A stretch of DNA of 64,000 nucleotides from Brugia malayi (Eukaryota; Nematoda; Chromadorea; Rhabditida; Onchocercidae), in NCBI RefSeq assembly GCF_000002995.4, contig NW_025062477.1, forward strand, positions 11,442,649 to 11,506,648, given 5' to 3'. Each line of letters begins with the position of its first letter. Positions within the stretch are counted from its first letter, which is position 1. A program made the translations under genes and the position numbers. The notes beneath the pieces were generated by a model that searched no databases, had not been told where the DNA came from, and saw nothing but the letters and a program-made list of their open reading frames with translations. Below are positions 50,938 to 61,393 of this stretch, piece by piece.

Positions 50938-51051
50938 CAAAAATCGAAGAACATCTCATAAATGATTGTTTAATATTGGCATACCTTTTTTTACATTTCT
51001 CACTCTTCCATTTTCATTTTCTTCTCAATTTCAATACCTGTTGTAAAATAT

Positions 51052-51640
51052 GTTACATTTTTAAATAGCACTAATCATTATCATTATAATTATATTCAAC
51101 CAGTGACTATCATTATCACCAATCGCTATCATTATCACAATCGTTATTTAATCATTGTTATGATCATCATCTAATCATCATCACCAACATCATTATTGTT
51201 ATTATCATTAGCACTGTCATAATCAACCATCATTATGTAATTATCACAATTTATCAGCATTATCTAATCATCATATTCATCATAATCGTTATCATCATAA
51301 TCATTATTATCGTCTAGTGATCATTATCAGCATAATCCCATAACATTGTTACTGTTACAATTTTAAATAGCACTATTATCATCTTAATCGTCATCATCAT
51401 CATCATATAATCATTGCAACCAATAACTATTATTATTACCAATCGCTATTGTTATCGCAATCGTTATCACAATCGTTATTTAATCATTATTATAATCATC
51501 ATCTAATCATCATCATCAACATCAGCTCATACATCTCATGCTAGTAAATCAGAAATTTTACAATTTTAAATAGCACAATTATCATTATAATTATCATTAT
51601 CATACATTATCATAATTATCACAACTACTATTTTTCATAT
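51052..51640. repeat. Diverged tandem duplication of an ATC/ATT-rich segment
   Basis: The anchor TTACA(A/T)TTTTAAATAGCAC occurs at about 51052, 51354 and 51557. After the first two anchors comes related sequence containing ATCGCTAT and CAATCGTTATTTAATCATT(G/A)TTAT. The copies are separated by about 300 and 200 bp. Confidence 0.7.
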
Positions 51641-54064
51641 CTGCTATACTTGTTAGATGTGAAATGTTATATAATTTGCAGCAAACTGTCATATTTTAAA
51701 ATAACAAAAGTGTCTATTATTTAGGATTAAAAAATGCATAAAATAATTTTGATAAAATAAATAATAAAGTAATTATATCAAATTCCCAATAATTAAATAA
51801 ATAAAAAAATGAAAAAAAAAAAAAAAAAAAAAGATTATAATAGAAATGTAAGAATTTGATAAATTATTACAATATATATATATATGATAGAAAATAGAAA
51901 TTTAAATTTTGCATCCTCCTTCATTAGTTCAGTTTTTTTTCATTTGTATGAAAAGAAGGAAGTAATTTATAAAGGAAACCTGAAAATGTTTTTCACTTCA
52001 TTGCTGCTTGCTCCTTACTTACATTTCACCTCCACCCTTCTTCATCTTATCATTTTTGCTCTAATGTGATGCTAAGGAAGAAGAATGATAGTTTACAGAT
52101 TGTTATCAATTGATAAAAAAAGAAAGAAAGAAAGAAAAAAAATTTTTGTTCATTTTCATTGCTCCATTTCTAAATGATTTCTTATATTTTGCGCATTTTT
52201 TCAACAATCTTCCGATCCTGTTTGTTGAAATTTTTTATTTTTTTTTTAAGTAATTTCTTCACTTTTATTTCTTTCAAAATAATTATTTTTGTTTTATTTT
52301 AATATTTCCTTTTTTTTTTTTTTTTTCACCTATTTTCTTGATATTCAATCATTTTATAATGTTAACAAATTAGATAATTACCAATTACAAATTTAAATTA
52401 ATAGCTGAAATTTTAAGATAAATTTTCAATATGAATAAGATTTTTTTTGTTAACATTACAAATTGCTTTATGTAAATAAAATTTCATGCTTTATGAAATA
52501 TCGTTTTAATCGAATTACTAAAATAATTTTATCATACAATAAATAAATTTTACGATATTTATACTTCTAATATTTTTCTAAAAAGGTAATAATGCCATTT
52601 ATTAGACTTATGTATTCTTTATATTTATGAGAATTTTGTAAACTTTTTGTATTTTTTTTTTCCTTTCTTATTGAAAATATCTTACATTTATCTACTACTA
52701 TTTTATAGTTCTTTTTATTACTTCAAAAAAAAATTTTTTTTTAAGCTCATTATTGTATAGCTAATTTAATAAATAACTTTATTGTATTATCATAAGTTTT
52801 AGATAGTTAAAAACTTAGCTTAAATCATACTTAACTATATTATTATATTATTTTTCACATTTTATAAATCATCCACATAGCAATAAAATTTTAATGAACG
52901 TATAATCATATTTTCATTTTTACAAATTTAAGAAATAATGAGAGGAGAAAAAATTTCCTTTCACTGATAATACTTTTTCATTTTCTTATCTTCTTTATCA
53001 GTGAAAGAAAATTTTATTTTTATCGTTTCCATCATACATATTTTTTCCATATTTGACAATCATACCAATAAAGCTTATCAAATTGTATAATTTAATAATA
53101 TTTCATATTTATATTTTAGGAATGGAATATTTTTCAAGAAAATATATTTCTAATAATAGCCTTATGATAAGCTATTATTTGAAATATCTGATAAGCTTTT
53201 TTGTGATATCATTTACTTTCCTTTATTTAGCTAATTTAACTTTCTTTTCTTTTTTTCGGAATTTTTTTGTTTTAGCATTACTCTTAAACATATTATTAAT
53301 CTTTAATTTATTTCCTATTCAAGAATAATAATGCAATTTTGAGTGTAGAAGTTAATAAATTGTTTAGTTTATTTTTTTACTTTTTTTAAATTATGATTTT
53401 TTTAAATAAGTTAAGTGATTATTAAATAATTATTATATTCGTTGCTTTCTCAATCACTAAAAAAATCAGTATTAGCCTAATTCATCTTTATTATTGTAGT
53501 ATTAAATTTAATTTTTATTTTTCTATTTTTGTTTACGTTTCATATGTAACAAATTATACGCAAATATTACTAAAATTTAAATAATAAATCAAATTAAATA
53601 ATTATGAAAGAATTATATTGTTGTAATTGATTTTTAAGTTGTGATTTTTTTCATATTTATATAGGTATATTACATTGCTGCTAATCATTTAAATAATCGG
53701 AATATGTTATTAACTTTATTTGGTTATTGTTATTGTTGTTGCTGTTATACTGTTATTGTTTGTGTTATTGTTGAGATATTTGAAGTTGTGATGAAAAAGA
53801 AGGAAAAAAGAAACTAACAATAAAACATTAGCAATAACTGATTGAATGAATGAATAATTCCTTCATATTAAATTTAACCATTTACTATAAAAGAAAATTA
53901 TTTTATTTTATAGCATAAAAATTTATAATTAAACAAAAAATTTGTAAACAAACATATAATGTCTAATATTAATCTTTTTTTTTTTTCTTTCAAATGTAAA
54001 AAAAAATTCAATCAATTTAAAATGAAAATAAAGAATTTTTATTTTCTTTTTTGTAATTTTAAAC

Positions 54065-54071
<7 letters not shown>

Positions 54072-54114
<43 letters not shown>
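54072..54114. repeat. (AAT)n microsatellite
   Basis: About 43 bp of pure AAT/TAA units. Confidence 0.95.
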
Positions 54115-54115
<1 letters not shown>

Positions 54116-55253
54116 GCCATTTATCATTTTTTTTATAAAACTGTGAAATATTTTCCCTTATAAAATTACAAAATATCTTTTTTTTATTTTATATTTTACA
54201 AAATTATGTTTCAATATTTCATTGTATTTTTTATTTGTTTCAAAATTATATTTTTTTCTTCACGTTAAATTTTATTAAAATACTAAAATCATGCTTCCCC
54301 TTTTTTTTTTTTTTTTTTTTTACAAAATTATCGAACATTTTTGCTTTATAAAATAAATTTATCTTTAAACAAAGAAAAAAAAAATGTAAGAAATAGATGG
54401 TGTAATGAATAAATAGAAACAAAGAGATACAAAAAAAGGAAAAAATAGGTTAAAAGTTAGTTCTTCTTCATTTTTCTTTCTCTCTGTATCTCTTATTTTA
54501 GATTCAATTGAAATATTTGGTTCAATTCAAATGTTTAAATTCAGTTTAAAATTTTGCATTCAATTTAATCTCTTTTTTTTTCGACACAAATTTAAATCTT
54601 TGCTTTCAATTCAGCTCCTTTGATTTAATTCAATTTTTTAAATTCAATTTAAAATTTTTTCAACTACATTTTTTTTTTTTACAATTCATCGTTAACTTAC
54701 TCATCATTTATACATTCATTTTGTATATTGTAATAAAAGAAAAGATAGGAGAGTGAAATAAAGTGCAAAAATGACAACAAAAAAAAAAGGAAAGAAAGGA
54801 AAAAAGAAGAGAGAGAGGGAATCATTAACAGGTTTCCCTTCTCCCTCTCTCTCTCTCTCTCTCTCTTTAAATCACATCACAAAATTATTTGTGAAATACA
54901 AGTAGTAGTAGTAGTATCAGCAATACAAATAACAGAGTAACAGCTGGTACCAAAAAAGAAAGGAAAAAATTTCTTTTTTCTATTTTAAATAGGGTACCAA
55001 TTTTTTTTTTTTTTTTTTTTTAAAATGGTAACAAACATTTATTATCAAATCAATTCATCTTTTCCTCTTCTTTTTTGCTTTTTTCTTCTCTTTTTTCGTG
55101 TTAATTTTAATAGACTTTCTTTGTTTTTTTTTTTCTTTTTTTCCAAGAAAATATATTTCATTTTTAAAAATATTTCTTCCCCTCCTCTCTTTTTCTTTTC
55201 CTCTCTCTCTCTCTCTTCATTTCTGTTTGTTTGTTTACTACAATGAATGTGTT

Positions 55254-55286
<33 letters not shown>

Positions 55287-55377
55287 TCACTCATCTAGTT
55301 TCTCCATCGCAGTGTTTCTTTCTTCCTTTTTCATCTTCTCATTTTATATTATTCATTCTTTAAATAAGTTACTCTCT

Positions 55378-55409
<32 letters not shown>

Positions 55410-56140
55410 TGTTCTTGTCATTATCCTTATTTTATCATATATAACATTTTTTGTCGTCGTTTGCTTTCTTTTTTCCCAAGCATATCATATTACTGCATGA
55501 AATTGGATAAATTCATTTTCATTATTAACTTTATTTGTTTACTTATTTACTTACTTATATCTAAAACTACTTTCATCTAAACTATATCATTTTTAAAGGT
55601 AAAAAAGTATGAGTAAATTAAGAATTGTAAATGAAAGATATTTTATTTGAAATAAAAAGGATAAATTTATCATTTACATTTCTATTTTATCTTAAAATAC
55701 AATAAATCAATCGATTAATAATGTATTTTATCAGTAAAAATTGCACAAAATAATTCGAAATCAATCAAAATTTGTTTTAATGCTTGTTTACAAAATAAGA
55801 AATTAATGATTGATCACATATATATTTCAGAATTGAATTTACTCGAGAACTAGATTCTTACTCGAGAATTAAATTTACATTTACCTTACCATTTTCAATC
55901 CTTTCAAATACACCATTTATAACCTATATCTAAGTTTAGAAATTTTTTTCTATTGGTTGAAATATTTCTTTCTTTCTTTCTTTTCCTCCCTCTCCTTCCA
56001 TTCTTCCTAATTGTAGCAAAATGGGCGCTTTTGATCGAATTGGTCGAATGATTAGTCATCTCTTCCATTCTCATCTCTTCTTTTTATAAAACATACCTTT
56101 TTTTTTCTCTTCCTTTCTTCGTGATTATTCATTTGTTATC

Positions 56141-56257
56141 TGTGCATGTGCATGTGCGTGTGCGTGTGCATGTGCATGTGCGTGTGCGTGTGCATGTGCA
56201 TGTGCGTGTGCGTGTGCATGTGCGTGTGCATGCACATGCACATGCACATGCACATAT
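56141..56257. repeat. Alternating purine-pyrimidine tract with palindromic end
   Basis: About 117 bp alternate pyrimidine and purine without a break. A roughly 24-bp higher-order unit (two GTGCAT then two GTGCGT) repeats about three times; the tract then switches to ATGCAC units, so TGTGCATGCACA forms a palindrome at the junction. Such DNA is prone to Z-DNA and cruciform formation. Confidence 0.9.
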
Positions 56258-57496
56258 TTGTAGGAACAATTTTAATAGCTCACTGAGAGAATTACTAATT
56301 AATAAGATAAAAAAGGGAAAGTTATAATAGATATATGTTATTGTTTATTTGTTTACCATTATTAGTAATAAATAAAAATGATAATGCTATTGTTTATTTA
56401 TTAGTTAGGAAGTAGATAAAAAAGAAATGACTGATATGAGAAATACTCGTACTTATAATTCTTGCAACTCTATGACCCTACCATTTTCTTTATTTTATTT
56501 TTTTTTTTGTTTTTGTTTTTGGTTAGGATTAGTTTTAGTTTTTTTTTTTTTTTGGTTTTTTTTTAATTAGTTTTTTTTTTTTATTTCATTAGTTTTATCT
56601 TTTCACTTTTGAAGTTCAATTTTTTCTCTTTTTTTTTCGCTCTTTTTCATTATTATTATATTATTTCGAATTTTCTTTTTTCTTCCATATCTCCATTTTG
56701 ATATTTCAAATCGGATGACTTGTTAATTAACATATATAAATTGAAGCAACTGATGAATGTATTCAATCAAGTGATATATTATTGATAATGATGTAATAAT
56801 ACTCATAAATATTTGCTATATTAAATAATTCATTTCATTGATTTCTATTGAAATATTTCATTTCGTATATTCTATCAAAATATTTAATTTTATATATTAT
56901 CGCAAAATTCCAAGTGTCAACAGAATGCTACTAATATAGCAGTAAATTAGAAAAATTCATTTCGATAAAATTATTTTTCCATACTATAATGTGAATAATT
57001 TCCTGAATTTCTCGCTTTACTGATGTGAATAATTTCTGAATTTCCTGATTTCCTAATTTGAAGAATTTCCTGAAATAAGCTTGTGAAAGTTTTTTTCAAA
57101 AGAAAAAAAAATATAGTACTTACTCATGTAAAAAAGTTTACAATCGAAATTAAAATGAAATTGTATGTAAATTTTAACATATCAGTGTCTATTTTAGCAG
57201 TATGCAATCATAAATAAAAAGAAAACACAAATGTTATTGTTGTAGAAGTATGATTAGATAATTCGTCAGAATTTATTTCTTACATTGTATTTTATAATTA
57301 AATAATTAATAATGTAACTATTCATTAAAGTAATCTTATTTAATGTATTTGAGGAATGCTAATATAAGGATTATATTAAATTATATTGGAGGAGTGTATA
57401 TTCGATAAGTTTATATTCTTTCATGATTTACTGATATGTTAATAAATTCTTGAAATAAGCTTGTATAGCTTTTGAAAAGAATCAAAGTGATTCTTA

Positions 57497-57544
57497 TATA
57501 TTCACTTAATCTATCAATTTTACAAATCTCTAAAATGTGCTAAA
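57497..57544 (+). repeat. First copy of a 48-bp direct repeat
   Basis: Starts TATATTCACTTAATCTATCA and matches 58194-58241 with one mismatch. The two copies are 697 bp apart. Confidence 0.85.
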
Positions 57545-58193
57545 ATATTAAATAAAAGTAATTTTTTTTTTGGCTTATGTAAAAGTAAATTTTTACCATA
57601 TTTTCCCTAACAGTTAATTTTATTTATACTCTGAAATGTTTTCAATTGTTTAATAGAATAAAAAAAATATGGACTTCATCTATCTAATATATGTATATTT
57701 TCTATTTCAAGTACATCACGTGATATTGTATATATATATTTACGTGAAATTTTTCATTATTCATTGTTTGGTTGACGAGAAATTTACACATATTCTTCCC
57801 AAATTTTACGATTTTTATTTTCATAATGTCACATGGAATCAAAGCAATGAGAAGAAATGAATGTGATAGAAAATGCTGAGTGAATTCATTTAAAATTAAA
57901 GTTACTAGACACTTTTATCATTATTATTATCATTATTGTTATTATTATTATTACTGTTATTACTATCAATTATTATTACTATTTCACTATTAATTAATTT
58001 TAAATATATTATTTATTATTATCAATCATTACTATTGTTGTTATTATTATCATTACTATTAATTAATATTATTTATCATCATTATCAATCATTATTATTA
58101 TATTGTATTTATTAGAGAAATTTATTATGGATGATATTTAGATATTTTAATACAAACAAAATCCCACTTAGAATTGTGTAGTATGAATTCTCT

Positions 58194-58241
58194 TATATTC
58201 ACTTAATCTATCAATTTTACAAATCTCTAAAATGCGCTAAA
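58194..58241 (+). repeat. Second copy of the 48-bp direct repeat
   Basis: It differs from the copy at 57497-57544 only by C for T in AATG(T/C)GCTAAA. Sequence outside the 48 bp is not obviously related. Confidence 0.85.
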
Positions 58242-59692
58242 TTAATGCGATTAATTTTGTTTTTCTCATCAAATCAAGATTTAATTATTTATGACCTACC
58301 TGAAACAAAAAAAAGACGAAAAAATCTATGAGAGAATTATATCGATAACCGAAATATTCTGCACTTATACTATACTTTCTTACTTATTACTTATACTTCT
58401 TTAATTTATACCAATAAATAATATGATGAGTATATTTAGATAAAACTGAAATATAAACTCAGTCTTTCTTCTCCCTTTTTTTCATTAATATATTTGATGT
58501 GTTAATCAAATATATAATTTCTAGTCTTTTTTTTTTTTTCATAACAATAATTGAATTTCAAATTTTGAAAAATAAAAAAAACTCATTTGATTGCATTATA
58601 TATTCTGTTACTGCTGTTTTCCATATGGTTTTGCAATAATTTGGAATCATTTTTGTGGATGACAGCTTTTTTATTCTTGGAAGGACAATTTAAGGGAAAC
58701 AAAGAACTGAATGATGTGAAAGACTAATCTACCATAAAAATAAAAAGTATTTATTAAAAGATATATTTTTATATATGAAAGTAGGACTGAAATATAAAAA
58801 AAAAAAGTTGTGCTTTCTCTGGATTTTTTGATGGCATTTTTCTCCTTGTTTTTTTTTTTTTTTTTGTTGTTTGCTTGTTTGTTTACCGTTTTTTTTCCTG
58901 TTTATTTGTCTTGCCTTAGTTGAGAAAAAAGAAAAAATAATATTGTAATTAAAGATATCTAATCATTTTGTTGTAAAATGAATTATTGATTGATTGAATT
59001 GTATTTCTTATTTTAGAGTTGTATTTTTTTATGTTTTTTTTTTCTTGTATTTTTGTTTTCTTATTTTGTATAATTGTATTTTCTTTATTTTTTAGTGAAA
59101 TGTAACACTAAAAAAACAAAGAAAATAAAAAAAAAAAACACAAGTTAATATGAAGTATTACCTGAGAATATATTAAATGAGAAAAGTAAGGCTCTTCTAC
59201 CTATCATTTGCTTACTTTATTAATAATTCGATTAAGCTTTACTTTAATTTATCTTTATGTTGAAGTTATTTATTGATTTCTCATTAACACTTTTCAAATT
59301 ACATTTGGATAGATAGTTTTTTGAAATTTTCCCAAGCGTATCTTTCATTTTTCTTTCCCTCCATTCTTTTCTAATATATTACTCGGCGATATTTCCGGTA
59401 AATTGATTCCGATCGGGTTTGATTGTATACGGCACAGAATATCTCACCATAATTTATCTGAGAGACTTTTTTTTTTCTATATTATTTCATTTTTTTTTTT
59501 TTTTCTTTTTTTGTATATCTATGAAAAAAAGTAGTAAAAAAAAAACAAAAGGAATTAGAAGAGAATTGAATGATCTGATTCGCTGTTAATCAAGTATTAC
59601 TATATGAAAATTTTTATGAAAATCTTATATGTTTGTTACTTTTTATGAAAATCCATAATTATATAAACAATTAGTAAGAAAGTAGTATTTTC

Positions 59693-59820
59693 AGTTAGTA
59701 TTATCGATACCGGAATCAATATCATTGGGAGTTAGTATTACAGGAAATAATGTCAGTTATCAGCGATCAATCTGGAAGTTAGTAATACCGGAAATATCGA
59801 CATCAGAGATCAACCTGGGA
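59693..59820. repeat. Degenerate tandem repeat, about 37-47 bp unit, 3 copies
   Basis: Copies begin at 59693, 59730 and 59777 with AGTTAGTA(T/A)TA. Copies 2 and 3 also share GGAAATA and GATCAA(T/C)CTGG. Confidence 0.65.
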
Positions 59821-60575
59821 AACTTCACCTAATTTAACATTTTATATTTCCTAATGCAGTTAGCAATTTCTTTGGTTATCTAGCTGTATGAGTATTGCTT
59901 AGTTCGTCATAAAGCTAGACGACCGGAGTAATAGCTTCTGTAATTGACATCTTTTATTGTCACGACGTCCTTAAAGTCTTTACTAGCTTCTGCTAAAAAA
60001 AAAGAAAAGAAACAAAGAAGCTCCAAATAGTTAAAATTGATTACGATCACGTGTATTACATTGATGAAATGACATGTATCACGTGAAATGGCGTGTAGAG
60101 ATTTGTAAAAAGAAAGACAATAATAGATTTAGACAATCGTCGTTACTAAATTGAAATAATTGAAGTGACAAGACAGAGTTTAAAATGTTGGAAAAGTAGG
60201 AATTATATAATATTTTACAAAATTAGGATAATTAGAAGAAATTTAGGGACTAAAAAAAATTAGGTTTCTTTTAAAGAGTAAAAATAATGAGTGAATTAGG
60301 GGAGTAAACTGATTATGGTCAATTAATATTTCTGGATAATATATGTAATTTTAATAAATTTTTGATAATCAATTAGCTATTGTGATTTTTTTTTTTTCTA
60401 ATACTTACAGAATTCACTGGAATATATATTTGTAAAGTATAGCAAATTTAGATTTGGAAAATGATTTTATATGTTGGCCATTTTTATTGATGCATGTTAG
60501 GACTTAGATTTTGAAATTCTCAGTGATATATTATTCATTTATTGACAAATCTCAATTTATGATACATTTCGGGTT

Positions 60576-60742
60576 TTTAGAAATATGCATATCTTTAATA
60601 GATTTTTAATTTTAGGTATTTAGAAATATGCATGTCTTTAATGGATTTTTTAATTTCAGGTGTTTGGAAAATATGTGTTTTTTAATGGATTTTTTAATTT
60701 CACATATTTAGAAATATGTATATCTTTAATAGATTTTTGAAT
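60576..60742. repeat. Tandem repeat, 43-44 bp unit, 4 copies
   Basis: Copies begin at 60576, 60619, 60663 and 60707. Each reads TTTAGAAATATG, then a short variable part, then TCTTTAAT(A/G)GATTTTT and an AATTT(C/T)A end. Confidence 0.85.
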
Positions 60743-60985
60743 GTGTGTTAATTTGCAGTGCTTACAAACTTTCACTCTTCAAATAGTTCTCAAAAAAAAA
60801 AAAAATAAATCTATTTCTATTTATTATCACAGTTTATAATTTCTGACAAAATTTCGCATAAATTCAAATTTTCTTTCACTGTGAATCAAGAAAGAAATCT
60901 CTAAATAGGTTTGCAAAAATGAAATGAGAAATTAATAATTTTTAATATTACAAAATCAAGCACAAATCATTAAAAATCATAATAC

Positions 60986-61393
60986 CTTCACTTTTTTCAA
61001 GGGACGTATCGATGATACCTGTAAAGTTAATGTGTACAAAATAATTAACAAAATATAATTACATATGTTATCACAAATATATTAAATAATTTTACGCTAC
61101 TATCACTTACATTCATGGACATACGTACGTAAATTAAAAGATTTCAATTATACGTACGTACTTTTACCATCAAGACAACATATACAATCATACTTCAATT
61201 ATAATAAAAGTTATCTTTTTATATGTATATTTTATACGAAAGATAATTATTAAAGGATATTTTATTTACATTACCTTAATATTAATATTAGTTCAAGAAG
61301 AGTGAAATAATATTTACCACCGGTAGGATTAATTCTTATTGAAATTAATTTCATTTCAATAACAGGTATGTTCATTTTTGTACTGTTCACTTT
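60986..61393 (-). other. Two possible coding exons of an unidentified gene
   Basis: On the minus strand, 61393-61318 (76 nt) follows an ATTACAG acceptor and ends at a GTAAAT donor. Then 61018-60986 (33 nt) follows AACTTTACAG and ends at GTATTA. Joined, they stay open across the junction and read NIPVIEMKLISIRINPTGG, then IIDTSLEKSE, with an ATG near the start of the first. The second segment has phase 1 on both sides. No further exon could be linked, and I do not recognise the peptide. Chance is quite possible at this size. Confidence 0.25.

Larger units (their letters stand above)
47180..57000. other. Gene-poor DNA upstream of the FKBP8-like gene
   Basis: No gene is supported. The proximal 300 bp presumably include the promoter and 5'UTR of the FKBP8-like gene, but I see no clear core element. 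Further out lie T-rich low-complexity DNA (48.0-49.3 kb), degenerate repeats (49365-49660 and 51052-51640), a G-rich tract (50852-50937), CT/GA/AAT microsatellites and an alternating GT/GC tract (56141-56257). Hydrophobic open frames such as 48516-48761 and 53053-53328 come from T-rich composition. Confidence 0.6.

Noticed and set aside
53053..53328. 91-codon hydrophobic frame, considered as a mitochondrial or endosymbiont insertion
   Set aside because: Its composition is that of the surrounding T-rich DNA, and no mitochondrial or bacterial protein motif could be recognised.
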